64,000 bases of DNA from Deltaproteobacteria bacterium (lineage in GTDB: Bacteria > Myxococcota_A > Polyangia > Polyangiales > Polyangiaceae): contig JACRCQ010000025.1 in NCBI GenBank assembly GCA_016218915.1, forward strand, positions 1 to 64,000. Reading direction: 5' to 3'. Below are positions 16,582 to 25,386 of this stretch, in pieces. Positions within the stretch are counted from its first letter, which is position 1. Each line of letters begins with the position of its first letter. The notes below the pieces were generated by a model, which had not been told where the DNA came from, made no database searches, and saw only the letters and a program-made list of their open reading frames with translations. The position numbers and the translations under genes were made by a program.

Positions 16582-18381
16582 ATGACCATCCGCGTCATCC
16601 GCAGCGCCCTCGCCCGACACACCTCGATCCAGTGTGCAGCCGTCGCGACCGGTATCGGCGCAGCGCTCGCACTGGGTGCGTGCTTGAACACCCCTGCTCC
16701 CATCACGGTGCTGCCCACTGAACCGCAACAGCCTGCGCAGGTCGCGCCCCCGACCGCGGCGCCTCTGCTCGTTGCCGTGGCCCCAGACTCCGCAAGCCCG
16801 GCCGAGCCTCCGCCTCCACCGCCTTCCGAGTTCGACGTCGACGGGCTCGCGGTCCCGCACACCCGCTCCACCACACCCCGCGTCCACACGATCACGCTTC
16901 CCAATCGAATCGCGCAGAAGTGGAGCGCGAACGTGGGAAGGACGACGTTCCGAACGACCATGGCGATGGTCGGCGACGCGATCGTGGTCGGGACGCACGG
17001 CAGGACGCTGGACGGCAAGGGGGAAGCGAGCGACGGCGTGTACGTGATCGAGGCTCGCACGGGGAAGATCCGGTCGACCCTTCGCACGCCTGGAGCCGGA
17101 GATCTGGATGTCGGAGGGATCGCCGTCGAAGGACGGAACGTCTACTTCACCACGGACAACTCGCAGGTCGTTGCAGCGACCCTCGAAGGTCGCGTGCTGT
17201 GGTCCTCCAAGGGCAAGGGCAAGATCCGCCCCGCGCCCGCCCTCGGCGATCTGGACGGTGACGGGCAGGTCGACGTGGTGGTGGGTGACGAGCAGGGTGA
17301 GCTGTTCGCCCTCGATGGCAAGACCGGCCAGCGGATGTGGACCGTCCGGACCGGGGTCAACAGCTACAACGCCCGCGGATTCATCGGAGCCGCCGCGATC
17401 GTGGACCTGGATGGCGATGGGAAGGATGACGTGGTGGCCGGAGCGCGCGACGGGATCATGGCCGGATACCGCGGCCGGGACGGTGCGCCGCTGTGGCAGG
17501 TCGGCGGGGATTCGGGGATCCAGGCAGCGCCGGTGGTGGCTGACTTCGACCAGGATGGCAAGCCCGAGATCGTGGCAGCGTGGTCGTACGGGGATCTGGC
17601 GGTGCTCGACGGCCGCACGGGGCGCAAGCGCTGGTCCCAGCTCGTGTCCCAGGATTCCTCGGCGATCGAAGGGATCTTCGGCACGCCGGTCCCCTTGGCC
17701 GGCGCTCCGGGCGTGCTCATCGTTCCCACAGCGTGGTGGGGCAAGGAAGACGGGATCGTCGGCGTCGGAATGCTCTCTCGCACTTTCAAGTCGTTCGAGG
17801 GACGCACCTCGTCGAGCGCGGTGGTCACGGATCTGGATGGGGACGGCACCAAGGAAGCGATCGTGGGAACGGAGCACGGCGACGTGGTTGCCTTGCGCGC
17901 AGATGCGAGCCACGCGCTTGTCACCCACGTCGGCGGTCCCATCGAGGCGACACCGATGCTTGCAGACACGGACGGCGATGGGGATTACGAGCTTGTCGTC
18001 GCATCCAACGACGGCAAGCTGACCTGCTTCGAGACCGGATCGCGTGCGAAGCCGGACGTGTCGCGGTTCCGTGGAGAGAGCACCCGCAACACGGGGAATC
18101 TTGGCGCAGTGAAGCTCGGATGGCACCGTACGGGTGGCCGAGGCATGGTCACGACCACGCCGCCCAGCACTGGCCCGCAGATCCGCATCGACTACCTCGT
18201 GTGCTGTCAGGCGCTGCAGGACGAGGCCAAGCGGGCGCCGTCGCCTCGCAACATGGAGCTGCTCCAGGGTGCGGTGGAGTGCATCAAGGCTTCGGCAGAA
18301 GGAGTGAATCGGGGCGATGCGGTTCGCCGCATCACGGGCATGCTCGGCCCGCAGACTCCCCTGCCTTCTGCATGCCGGTAG
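16582..18381 (+). CDS. FG-GAP / PQQ-type beta-propeller lipoprotein
   Basis: 599 residues from the ATG at 16582, directly behind GGAGGTGGAG. A signal peptide ends ALGAC (Cys33-34), then a Pro/Ala-rich linker (about 40-90). The body repeats a DLDGDG-type calcium loop in blades of about 60-80 residues: LGDLDGDGQVDVVVGDEQG, IVDLDGDGKDDVVAGARDG, ADFDQDGKPEIVAAWSYGD, VTDLDGDGTKEAIVGTEHG and ADTDGDGDYELVVASNDGK, mixed with LDGxTGxRxW motifs of PQQ-like propellers. Such proteins are outer-membrane or secreted binding scaffolds. The last 90 residues (CCQALQDEAKRAPSP...) form a separate helical, cysteine-containing tail. The gene is divergent from the lectin lipoprotein. No enzymatic motif is visible. 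Confidence 0.8.
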   Translation: MTIRVIRSALARHTSIQCAAVATGIGAALALGACLNTPAPITVLPTEPQQPAQVAPPTAAPLLVAVAPDSASPAEPPPPPPSEFDVDGLAVPHTRSTTPRVHTITLPNRIAQKWSANVGRTTFRTTMAMVGDAIVVGTHGRTLDGKGEASDGVYVIEARTGKIRSTLRTPGAGDLDVGGIAVEGRNVYFTTDNSQVVAATLEGRVLWSSKGKGKIRPAPALGDLDGDGQVDVVVGDEQGELFALDGKTGQRMWTVRTGVNSYNARGFIGAAAIVDLDGDGKDDVVAGARDGIMAGYRGRDGAPLWQVGGDSGIQAAPVVADFDQDGKPEIVAAWSYGDLAVLDGRTGRKRWSQLVSQDSSAIEGIFGTPVPLAGAPGVLIVPTAWWGKEDGIVGVGMLSRTFKSFEGRTSSSAVVTDLDGDGTKEAIVGTEHGDVVALRADASHALVTHVGGPIEATPMLADTDGDGDYELVVASNDGKLTCFETGSRAKPDVSRFRGESTRNTGNLGAVKLGWHRTGGRGMVTTTPPSTGPQIRIDYLVCCQALQDEAKRAPSPRNMELLQGAVECIKASAEGVNRGDAVRRITGMLGPQTPLPSACR

Positions 18382-18460
18382 TTGCGCGGCGTAGCGGTGA
18401 GCCGCCCTGTTCAATTCCCCGTCGAGCGCGTATCATCCGCGCAGTCCTGGAGGGAAGCCA

Positions 18461-19423
18461 ATGGGAATCAGTGAACTTGCTGCACTGCTCGCCGACACCA
18501 ATCGTGTGGGTTTGACCCCGGAGCTCATCGAGAAGCTCAAGGTCCGCCCGGATGCCGTACGCGGCCAGATGCTCGCCATGAGCGACGAGACCAATTCCCC
18601 GCTCGGCATCTACATCGTCGGCGTGTACGTCATCGACGACACCGACTTCTGGAGCGATGGGGAGATCTACTACTGGACCATCCCGGTCATGGTGGACAAG
18701 CAGGGAAAGTGCAGCTGGGGCGTGCTGACCGGGCTGCCGACCGGAGCGGCTCCCCACAGCGTGGGCTCGCACGAGTGGATGACCAGCATCTCGCTCAAGG
18801 ACCCTCCGCTCATCGCTGCGATTCCGCCGGACCCCGAGATCGATGCGTGCGTGATCCGCGTGGCATTCTACGACGACGACGGGGCGGTCGCCGATGTTCC
18901 CAAGGCCATGACCGCAGGCATGCAGACCCTGTCGACCTGCCTGACCGAAGGGCTCTCGGGCCCGGACCAGATCATCACCCCTGTGCGCAACGCGATCTTC
19001 ACCAGCCTGCGCGCCGAGCAGGACGACATCCTGATCGATCAGGATCTCACGATCCGCCGCGGCGAGCGCATGAACTTCAACGTGGGATTGATCGGCTCGC
19101 TCATCAATTCGATGGTCCGCGTGTTCTACATCGTGCGCGACGAGCAGCGCACCGAGCAGGTGGGGCCGGTCAACCTGCGCAAAGGGCAGATCGAGCGGGT
19201 CCGATTCCAGAGCAAGCTCGAGTCGGGCGGACGTGTGTCGATCTTCTCGCGCGGCTCCGAGTGCAACGCCCCGGCTTTCGGGGATCTCACCACGGACACC
19301 CCCTTCCTCAACCGCGTGCTCGACGACCGCCAGGCGGTCACCCTGGCCGATGGCTTCGACGTCAAAGGCCATGGCCCGGCCAAGCTCGTCGCCTACTACA
19401 CGCCTCCACTGCCCCACAAGTAG
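18461..19423 (+). CDS. Conserved-looking protein of unknown function
   Basis: 320 residues. The start ATG at 18461 follows GGAGGGAAGCC. No signal peptide or membrane helix is seen. The first half contains many aspartates and aromatics (VYVIDDTDFWSDGEIYYWTIPV) and looks like a beta-sheet domain; the middle has an amphipathic stretch around GPDQIITPVRNAIFTSLRAEQDD, and the end is again beta-rich. I do not recognise the family. It lies 79 bp behind the FG-GAP lipoprotein and 162 bp before a radical SAM gene, all on the same strand, so it could be expressed with either. The composition is that of a soluble cytoplasmic protein. Coding character is strong, function unknown. Confidence 0.75.
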   Translation: MGISELAALLADTNRVGLTPELIEKLKVRPDAVRGQMLAMSDETNSPLGIYIVGVYVIDDTDFWSDGEIYYWTIPVMVDKQGKCSWGVLTGLPTGAAPHSVGSHEWMTSISLKDPPLIAAIPPDPEIDACVIRVAFYDDDGAVADVPKAMTAGMQTLSTCLTEGLSGPDQIITPVRNAIFTSLRAEQDDILIDQDLTIRRGERMNFNVGLIGSLINSMVRVFYIVRDEQRTEQVGPVNLRKGQIERVRFQSKLESGGRVSIFSRGSECNAPAFGDLTTDTPFLNRVLDDRQAVTLADGFDVKGHGPAKLVAYYTPPLPHK

Positions 19424-19585
19424 AGCTGCCCCTTGCCGCCAGCCGGCCGCTGCCCCTGTTGCCCAGGCGAGGGTTGACCCGTCACACTGTGGTCTGCCGC
19501 GCACACTCTTCGAGCCCTCCCATCGCCGTCCTCGTCCGATTCATCCACTGTCGGCCCCTGGCATGTCTCGCGCAAGGGCCACTGC

Positions 19586-20602
19586 ATGGACCCCAAGGCT
19601 GCCCTCCGCGTGCTCGCGATCCGCTCTTCCCTGTCCAAGCCGGCCCCGGTTTCCCTCGGCTACGAGCTGACCCACAGGTGCAATCTCGACTGCAAGTACT
19701 GCGATCGGCACACGCCGCTTCCTGACGAGATGGAGCACGACGACATCTTCTCGGCGCTCGCGGGAATGCTGCGCATCGGCATGCGATCGCTGTCGCTGGA
19801 CGGCGGCGAGCCTCTGTTGCACCCGGACGTCGCCGAGATCGTGGAGTGGCTGGTCAACCGAAGGATTGAGGTACGGATGAACAGCAACGGGCTGCTGGTT
19901 CCGACCCGCCTCGAGGTCGTTCGATACCTCTCCAAGCTCAAGATCAGCGTGGATGGGCCCCGGGCGGTCAACGATTCGGTGCGGGGAAAGCACGCGTGGA
20001 ATCGTGCGATCGAGGGTGCCATCGCAGCCAGGGATCTCGGAGTGCAGGTCGAGCTGACGTGCGTGGTGGGAAGGCACAACGCTTCGACCGTCACGAGCCT
20101 GGTGGAGCTCGTGGCCCAGCTCGGCTTCGGAGTGATCTTCCAGCCCGCCCGGGACAGCCTGTTCGTAGGGCATCACGATCGCGTGAGCTATGCGCTCGAC
20201 AACCTGGAGGTGCGCCACGCCTTTGATCGCATCGAGTACCTGAAGATGCGCGGGGCCCCGGTGCTCAACGGCTGGTCGAGCCTGCGTCACTTCCGAAGAT
20301 TCCCGCTCGATACGCCGGTTCCCTGCGCTGCCGGGTGGATCAACGCCACCATGGATCCGGCCGGCAATCTCTACGCTTGCGGATTGCACAGCCGGTTGAA
20401 CCGCTCCAACAACGTGGTCCGCCTCGGCGTCGAGACCGCCTTCCAGAGGCTCCATCGGAGAGGATGCCAGCAGTGCTGGTGCGCCCGGGTGGTGGAAGAG
20501 AACTTCGCCTGGGGGGGACGCTTCGATCAGATGCTTCCTCTGGTGCCGATGAGAGAGCACTCGGACAGCTTCCCGCCAGCCCTTCCTTGCACGGCGCCGT
20601 AG
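19586..20602 (+). CDS. Radical SAM enzyme with C-terminal auxiliary cysteines (SPASM/twitch-like)
   Basis: 338 residues. The radical SAM signature ELTHRCNLDCKYCDRH (about 27-42) supplies CxxxCxxC for the 4Fe-4S cluster that cleaves S-adenosylmethionine. LSLDGGEPLLHPD (about 70-82) is the glycine-rich SAM-binding GGEP motif. Extra cysteines near the end (PCAAGW, YACGLH and CQQCWC) suggest one auxiliary cluster. Relatives modify peptides, nucleosides or lipids, or act like MoaA/HpnH. No precursor peptide gene of the usual kind stands next to it; the upstream 320-residue protein is the only co-directional partner. The substrate is therefore unknown. Downstream lies repeat-rich non-coding DNA. 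Confidence 0.85.
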   Translation: MDPKAALRVLAIRSSLSKPAPVSLGYELTHRCNLDCKYCDRHTPLPDEMEHDDIFSALAGMLRIGMRSLSLDGGEPLLHPDVAEIVEWLVNRRIEVRMNSNGLLVPTRLEVVRYLSKLKISVDGPRAVNDSVRGKHAWNRAIEGAIAARDLGVQVELTCVVGRHNASTVTSLVELVAQLGFGVIFQPARDSLFVGHHDRVSYALDNLEVRHAFDRIEYLKMRGAPVLNGWSSLRHFRRFPLDTPVPCAAGWINATMDPAGNLYACGLHSRLNRSNNVVRLGVETAFQRLHRRGCQQCWCARVVEENFAWGGRFDQMLPLVPMREHSDSFPPALPCTAP

Positions 20603-20610
20603 GAGGAGAC

Positions 20611-20683
20611 CCCATTCGTGTTGGCATTCGCGTTGACAGCTTCCGGCTCCTGGTGCTGCGTGCCTTAGCTGCGTAGGGGGATC
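20611..20683 (+). repeat. Degenerate CATTCG-type repeat element, partial copy
   Basis: Begins CCCATTCG, continues GGCATTCGCGTTGACAGC and ends with TGCGTAGGGGGATC (20670-20683). The same 14-mer end occurs inverted at 25387-25400, at the end of the related element there. It appears to be a diverged 3' portion of the element at 20740-20830. Confidence 0.5.
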
Positions 20684-20739
20684 ACTGGACGGATCTGACG
20701 CGACCGGCCGGATGCGATCCGCGTGGCGACAACCCATGT

Positions 20740-20830
20740 CCTTGGTTCAAGCAGCCGGCTGAAAGCCGGGGCCCCATTCCCATTCGCATTCGCATTCGCC
20801 TTGCTAGCTCCCAGTTCCTAGTTCTCCCGC
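20740..20830 (+). repeat. Dispersed CATTCG/CTAGCTCC repeat element, copy A
   Basis: Starts CCTTGGTT, has the hairpin CCGGCT-GAA-AGCCGG, then a run of CATTCG hexamers, then CCTTGCTAGCTCCC and GTTCCTAGTTC. Copy B lies inverted at 25387-25550. The right end of this copy supplies the stop codon and the last residues of the glycosyltransferase gene that ends at 20804. Confidence 0.65.
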
Positions 20831-21973
20831 TGCCTTGGGAGTCTCGAGGCACTCCCGATAGACCATCGCCATGGCGCGTGCATACTCCTGCCAGGTGAAT
20901 TCCCTCGCACGACGCAGCCCGGCATCGATCAGCCTTCCTCTTGCTGAAGCGTCGCGCGCAATCCTCCGCAGCCCCCCGGCAATGCTCACGGTGCTGTGGG
21001 GATCCACGTATTCTGCCGCTTCCCCGAGAACCTCGCGCAGCGCAGCACATCGCGATGCAACGACCGGACATCCGCACGCCAGCGCCTCGCCGACCGGCAT
21101 CCCCCACCCCTCGATGATCGACGGCTGGCACAGGCACAGCGCCCCGCGATACAGGGCAATGAGATCCTGCAGCGCAAGGGATGGCAACACGTGCACGCGT
21201 CCTTCCGCGCCAAGGGCGCGCGCGAGCTCCAGCAGCCCTTGCGCCTCGGTGCCGAGCCGCTGGATCAAGATCAGATGCGTTGCGGGATCCTCTCCGAACG
21301 CCAGAAGGAAGGCCTCCACCACCTTCCTGTGGTTCTTGTAGGGCGCACTTCTTCCCACGGCGAGCACGTGTCTCGCGGCGCCAGGCGCGTACGTCGCCCG
21401 CACGCGCTCGCACTCCTGCTGATCCTGATCGCCCTGGGAAGGGGAGAACACCGGCTCGATTCCATGGGCGACCACGGTGCAACGCTGTGCCGCACAGCGG
21501 TCCACGGCGCGGATGTCCGCGAGCGTCGCCTGGCTGATCGCGACCAGGCGCGTCGAACGCCGCAGCGCCCTGCGAATGCCGTCGCGGTAGAACATCGTTT
21601 CGACGTGCCCCCAGGGGCCTGGTACACGGCACAGCTCCGGATGCAGCAGCCACATCAGGTCGTGCACGGTCGTGACCGTGGGCATGGCAAGGCCTGCAGG
21701 AAGGATATTGGATGGAGCGTGGAAGAGCCTGACCGATCGAAGATCGACCAGCCTGGGCAGCAGCCAGAGGGTGCCCGGGCCATTGGCCTCTGCCTGCAAG
21801 GTCACCTCCGTGACATTGGGCGAGTCAGAGAGCCTGGCACGGGCGAGCGGATGCCGCAGCAGCAGGAAGGTCTGGTCGAGCATCATGGGAGGAACCAGAC
21901 GCACGAGCGCATCGACCATGGCGCCGATGCCGCTGGGTCGTTCCCGGACGTATCTAGCATCGATGGCTATCAC
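20804..21973 (-). CDS. GT4-family glycosyltransferase (GT-B fold)
   Basis: 389 residues with a GTG start at 21971-21973. N-terminal MIAIDARYVRERPSGIG is the typical opening of a GT4 acceptor domain. Other family marks: VTTVHDLMWLLHPEL (about 105), RSTRLVAISQATLADI, the donor domain entry VLAVGRSAPYKNH (about 218), and the donor-sugar motif PSIIEGWGMPVGEALACG (about 300-317) with its catalytic-type glutamates. These enzymes move hexoses from nucleotide sugars to lipids or polysaccharides at the cytoplasmic face of the membrane. The final residues and TAG stop come from an intergenic repeat element, so the C-terminus may have been altered. It starts 42 bp behind a cysteine-rich lipoprotein gene. 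Acceptor unknown. Confidence 0.88.
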   Translation of the reverse strand: MIAIDARYVRERPSGIGAMVDALVRLVPPMMLDQTFLLLRHPLARARLSDSPNVTEVTLQAEANGPGTLWLLPRLVDLRSVRLFHAPSNILPAGLAMPTVTTVHDLMWLLHPELCRVPGPWGHVETMFYRDGIRRALRRSTRLVAISQATLADIRAVDRCAAQRCTVVAHGIEPVFSPSQGDQDQQECERVRATYAPGAARHVLAVGRSAPYKNHRKVVEAFLLAFGEDPATHLILIQRLGTEAQGLLELARALGAEGRVHVLPSLALQDLIALYRGALCLCQPSIIEGWGMPVGEALACGCPVVASRCAALREVLGEAAEYVDPHSTVSIAGGLRRIARDASARGRLIDAGLRRAREFTWQEYARAMAMVYRECLETPKAAGELGTGS

Positions 21974-22015
21974 ACAGCCCGGCCATGCAAGCCGCAGGCC
22001 GCGTGGCGAGCCCGT

Positions 22016-22861
22016 TCAGCACGCCGGACAAGAGCAGCTGATGGTCTGCCCAGGAGGATTGCTGTCCGAGCAGGTGTCGTAGGGAGGCTGGCAGACCGCA
22101 TTGCCAAGACACGCACAGGTCGTCTGCCCCTTGCACACGTCAGGCACTTGCACGCAGTGGGTTTGCGGGCCCATCTGCGTCACATCCACCACGCAGGTGG
22201 ACGGGGGCTGGCACTTCGCGCACGAAGTCACCTTGGTGCACATCGAGGCCTGGACGCACTTGCCTGTCCAGCACTTGTCCTTGACCGATGGAACCTCGCC
22301 AGGCGCGCAGGTCGGGGGAATGCCATTGCACAGCACCGAGCTTTCGTCGCAGTCGACATCGAACACGCACTGCCCTGCAGCGCATGCGGTTGCGGAGATC
22401 CCGGCGCTGGTGCACGCGCTGACGAAGCACTCCGGCTGGTTGCAGGGCGGAGGTTGCTCGCCGGGCGCCAGGGGGAGGCAGTTGCAGCAGTCCGACCACA
22501 AGGTGCATTGCGCTGCTTCCTTGCATTCGGGTGCGGCTTGCGGCCCACCTGCGGCACCTGCGCCGGCGCTGCCGCCGGTCACAGTGCCGCCCATGCCCGA
22601 GCTCCCGCCTGTGACCATTCCTCCAGTGCCTGCGCTACCGCCTGTCACAGCGCCGCCTGTACCGCCATTGCCGCCGTTGGCTGTGCCGCCCGTGCCACCG
22701 TTCGCAGCTCCGCCCGTGCCCGCGCCGCCTCCATTCGCCACGCCACCGGTTCCGGCCGCGCCCCCGCTCGCAGCACCTCCGCCGCCCGTGGTCTCGGTCG
22801 AGCCGCTGCACGCGGCAAATAGGCACGAAACAAGCGCAAGAATCACTGTTCTTGAAGTCAT
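22016..22861 (-). CDS. Cysteine-rich lipoprotein with glycine-rich linker
   Basis: 281 residues. The ATG at 22859-22861 follows GGAGGG. A lipoprotein signal ends LFAAC (about Cys18). Residues about 25-105 are a Gly/Ala/Thr/Asn linker (TGGANGG-like units). The remainder contains over 25 cysteines in short loops such as CTLWSDCCNC, CPAC and CTKVTSCAKC, suggesting a stack of small disulphide domains, probably surface exposed. Comparable architecture recurs across myxobacterial lipoproteins, but I cannot name a binding partner or activity. It is 42 bp upstream of the GT4 gene on the same strand and divergent from the next gene with 134 bp between starts. Confidence 0.75.
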   Translation of the reverse strand: MTSRTVILALVSCLFAACSGSTETTGGGGAASGGAAGTGGVANGGGAGTGGAANGGTGGTANGGNGGTGGAVTGGSAGTGGMVTGGSSGMGGTVTGGSAGAGAAGGPQAAPECKEAAQCTLWSDCCNCLPLAPGEQPPPCNQPECFVSACTSAGISATACAAGQCVFDVDCDESSVLCNGIPPTCAPGEVPSVKDKCWTGKCVQASMCTKVTSCAKCQPPSTCVVDVTQMGPQTHCVQVPDVCKGQTTCACLGNAVCQPPYDTCSDSNPPGQTISCSCPAC

Positions 22862-22995
22862 GACCAGCCCTCCGTTCGAACGTGTCGAATGTAGCGCATC
22901 CGCTTGCCGTTTCCACTTCGGTTCCATGAGAGTCCGAAATCCTCTAACCTCCTGCCCCACGATCCCGGCTCGACCCCCGGGGCGACGAGGTGAGA

Positions 22996-23598
22996 ATGGA
23001 CCGCAAGAGCAGCCGCTTGACGATGGCCCTCGCCCTGGCGTTCGCAGCTTCAGCTACCGCCGCGTGTGGAGCCAAGCCCCCGACCGATGCAGCCACGCCC
23101 TCCACGACCCAGTCCGGTGCGCCGTCGACGCCTGACAAGCCAGGGGACAGCGCTGCGCCGAAGACTTCGTCGGACACGCCCGCGTCCACCTCCAGCGCAG
23201 CTGCGCCCAAGGCCGCCGCGCCGGCTTCAGACGAATACCCGGTTTCGGACGTGGATCCAGGCGACAGCGGCGCGTTCAACCTGGGCGCGCAGCACACCAA
23301 GCCGATCGTCGACGCAAACCGCCCGTTGCTGAACAAGTCGTGCTGGGCCAACGCGGTCAAGGAGAACCCGAACGGACCTGCCAAGACCAAGCTCGTGATC
23401 GAGCTTGAGATTCAACCTGATGGCAAGGTCACCAAGACGACGATGGTCGGCGGCAAGGAGTACCAGGGCTTCTCGGCGTGCGTGGAGAAGCAGGTCAAGC
23501 GCTGGCGGTTCCCCAGGGCAAAGGCCGTCAGCTCCGCAATGTTCCCCCTCGAGTTCTCCCATGGAGACGTCGAGTGGAAGATCAAGGAGAAGAAGTAG
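22996..23598 (+). CDS. Lipoprotein with TonB-like / AgmX-PglI-type C-terminal domain
   Basis: 200 residues. The ATG at 22996 follows GAGGTGA; a GTG six bases earlier is the alternative. Signal peptide ends TAAC (about Cys24). A Pro/Ser/Ala/Thr-rich disordered linker spans about 30-85. The last 100 residues hold CWANAVKENP, LVIELEIQPDGKVTKTTMVGG and CVEKQVKRWRFPRA, the pattern of the domain found at the end of AgmX/PglI and TonB-family proteins (a cysteine pair, 'I.pdGkV' strand and 'C...vk.WrFP'). These link to gliding and outer-membrane complexes in Myxococcus; here it is on a short lipoprotein, so the role is uncertain. Its 3' end overlaps the converging protease gene by 17 bp. Confidence 0.75.
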   Translation: MDRKSSRLTMALALAFAASATAACGAKPPTDAATPSTTQSGAPSTPDKPGDSAAPKTSSDTPASTSSAAAPKAAAPASDEYPVSDVDPGDSGAFNLGAQHTKPIVDANRPLLNKSCWANAVKENPNGPAKTKLVIELEIQPDGKVTKTTMVGGKEYQGFSACVEKQVKRWRFPRAKAVSSAMFPLEFSHGDVEWKIKEKK

Positions 23599-25072
23599 CG
23601 CGCCTGCTGCGACGCAGTCGTCTCGCTGCCAGCCCGACCAGACCGATCATCAGCGCGCCCCATCCAGGCGCGGGCGCTCCGACCGCTCGACACCCGCACC
23701 CGCCGTCGTCCGCTGCCGCTACCGGCTGGGCCGGCGCGCCCGCATCCACGCCGGCGTCGGCCTGGCCCGCAGCACCGGCTCCGCCGCCCTTGCCTGCCCC
23801 GCCTTCCTTTCCTCCATCCGCCGCGCTTCCGCCTGCGCCGTCTTCTGTCGACGCGTCCTTGATCGGCGTGACCGGCGGACAGGTTCCTAGCGTCCCAAGA
23901 ACCATCTCGAGGTGTGTGCACGTCCCGGATGAGCCGCAATCGGCGTTGGAGCAGCAGAGCTTCTCGCATCGGAGCGACGTGCCGCAGTAGTACCCGGGCA
24001 CGCACCACAGCGCGCTTTGATCGCACATCTGCCCAGGCCCGACCTTGTTCGGTGCGCCGTGACACACAGGATAGCCGTCTGCCCCGATCGTGCACGCCTC
24101 CCCCTTGGCCGCGTCGCATCCGAAGTTCGTGATCGGATCGCACGCGCTCGCCGACGAGAAGCACTTGCCGTCCACGTCCGGAAGCACGTCGACCTGCACG
24201 TCTGCCCCGGCGTCCTCGCACACCCCGACCGGCAACCCGCCGCCGCTTCCAGTTCCCACCGGCAGGGGCTCGCCGCTCACCTGCTCGATGAACGCGAGGT
24301 ATTGCGACGCGATCGTGTAGATGCCGCCATCGCCGCACGGAGTCGTGGACTTGGCCCATGCGCGGGACGTGACCCCTACGAGCCACAGCTCGCAGCCGCG
24401 CAGCACGAATGCGGGCCCGCCGCTGTCGCCGTTGCAGGTGTCGGGCTTTCCCGGCTTGCCCGCGAGCATCTCCCACTGCACGTGGCGGATGTGCGGGGTG
24501 ACGGCCTTGTAGAGATCCCCACCGGTGTAGGGCATGTCGTAGATCCCGAAGCCGACGATATGGGTATCCCTGTACGGATACAGGACGGTGTCCACCTGGT
24601 CCGGCGGCAGGATGGGCGTGGTCTTGGCCCCGGCGATCGGGTTGACGAGCACGACCACACCGATGTCGTTCGAATGAGCCAGACCATCGGCATCTGCCTT
24701 GGCACCCGGATCGTAGCTCGGGTGCTGCACGGCCTTTGCCACCGGATGACGCGCGCTCGCCGGCTCTGCGGCGGGATGCGCAGACCCGTAGATCACCCGC
24801 ATCTTGCTGGGCGGCATCGCGTCGATGCAGTGCCCCGCGGTCACCACGGTCTTGGGCCCCACCAGCGTGCCCGTGCAGAACGGCTCTCCGCCGGTGTCCG
24901 TCAGGGCAACTGTCGATGGATACTCGTCAGGCTGCGCAGGCTCACCTCCCACGACCGGAATCGACTGCGTTCCGATCGCTTCATCGCCCCACCCTGCGGC
25001 TTGCCCGCACCCTGCAGCGCCCACGGCTCCGACGAAGAGGGTCGAACAGAGTACGGCGGTCGTGCGGGACAT
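23582..25072 (-). CDS. Secreted trypsin-like serine protease with MYXO-CTERM-like tail
   Basis: 496 residues. The ATG at 25070-25072 follows AAGGAG. An N-terminal export signal reaches GAAGCGQ, so it may be lipidated. The S1 protease domain (about 38-255) starts VVGGEPAQPDEYPSTVAL and has the full triad: His in VVTAGHCID (about 80), Asp in HSNDIGVVVL (about 136), Ser in CNGDSGGPAF (about 215). Then come cysteine-rich segments (about 265-400), a Gly/Ala linker and a C-terminal GCGCRAVGAP, hydrophobic helix and RRLRRSRR, which matches the MYXO-CTERM sorting pattern (Cys motif, membrane span, Arg cluster). The enzyme is active on paper, sorted to the cell surface, with specificity unknown. Confidence 0.9.
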   Translation of the reverse strand: MSRTTAVLCSTLFVGAVGAAGCGQAAGWGDEAIGTQSIPVVGGEPAQPDEYPSTVALTDTGGEPFCTGTLVGPKTVVTAGHCIDAMPPSKMRVIYGSAHPAAEPASARHPVAKAVQHPSYDPGAKADADGLAHSNDIGVVVLVNPIAGAKTTPILPPDQVDTVLYPYRDTHIVGFGIYDMPYTGGDLYKAVTPHIRHVQWEMLAGKPGKPDTCNGDSGGPAFVLRGCELWLVGVTSRAWAKSTTPCGDGGIYTIASQYLAFIEQVSGEPLPVGTGSGGGLPVGVCEDAGADVQVDVLPDVDGKCFSSASACDPITNFGCDAAKGEACTIGADGYPVCHGAPNKVGPGQMCDQSALWCVPGYYCGTSLRCEKLCCSNADCGSSGTCTHLEMVLGTLGTCPPVTPIKDASTEDGAGGSAADGGKEGGAGKGGGAGAAGQADAGVDAGAPAQPVAAADDGGCGCRAVGAPAPGWGALMIGLVGLAARRLRRSRRATSSP

Positions 25073-25257
25073 CGGAATCTCCTTGGTGATGCTCGCGCTG
25101 ACGTCCCGTCCCACGTCTCGGCGGCAGAGACAGATCCATCCTACGCGCCAGGGCTGAAACGATCTAGTACTGCGTGCCCGAAGTTCGTTGGGGAATCACC
25201 GGCGATGTGCGAAGTTGAACCTCAGCGGGCCCACAGATCCTGCGCTCTTTCGCAACC

Positions 25258-25337
25258 GTAGCGCCACGGCATCCGCCGTGGCTGCGTTTAGCACGGCATG
25301 CCGTGGCGAACGTAGGCACGCCTTGGCGTGCCGCTAC
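25258..25337 (+). repeat. Three-hairpin palindromic repeat with closing stem
   Basis: GTAGCG (25258-25263) pairs with CGCTAC (25332-25337) and encloses three hairpins: CCACGGC-ATCC-GCCGTGG, CACGGC-AT-GCCGTG and GGCACGCC-TT-GGCGTGCC. Linkers CTGCGTTTAG and GCGAACGTAG are themselves complementary, extending the centre stem. Linkers and end match the copies at 13887-13938 and 14060-14110 (CGAACG, CGCTACCG), while stems differ and remain paired. Confidence 0.75.
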
Positions 25338-25386
25338 CGGGATCCGCTGCCCCGAACGCATTCGGCCGCCGGTGGGCGCTGCGCCA

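Noticed and set aside
16453..18414. Minus-strand open frame of about 650 codons opposite the FG-GAP gene
   Set aside because: Shadow of the plus-strand gene; no domains, His/Arg-rich composition, and the plus strand has a ribosome site, signal peptide and DLDGDG repeats.
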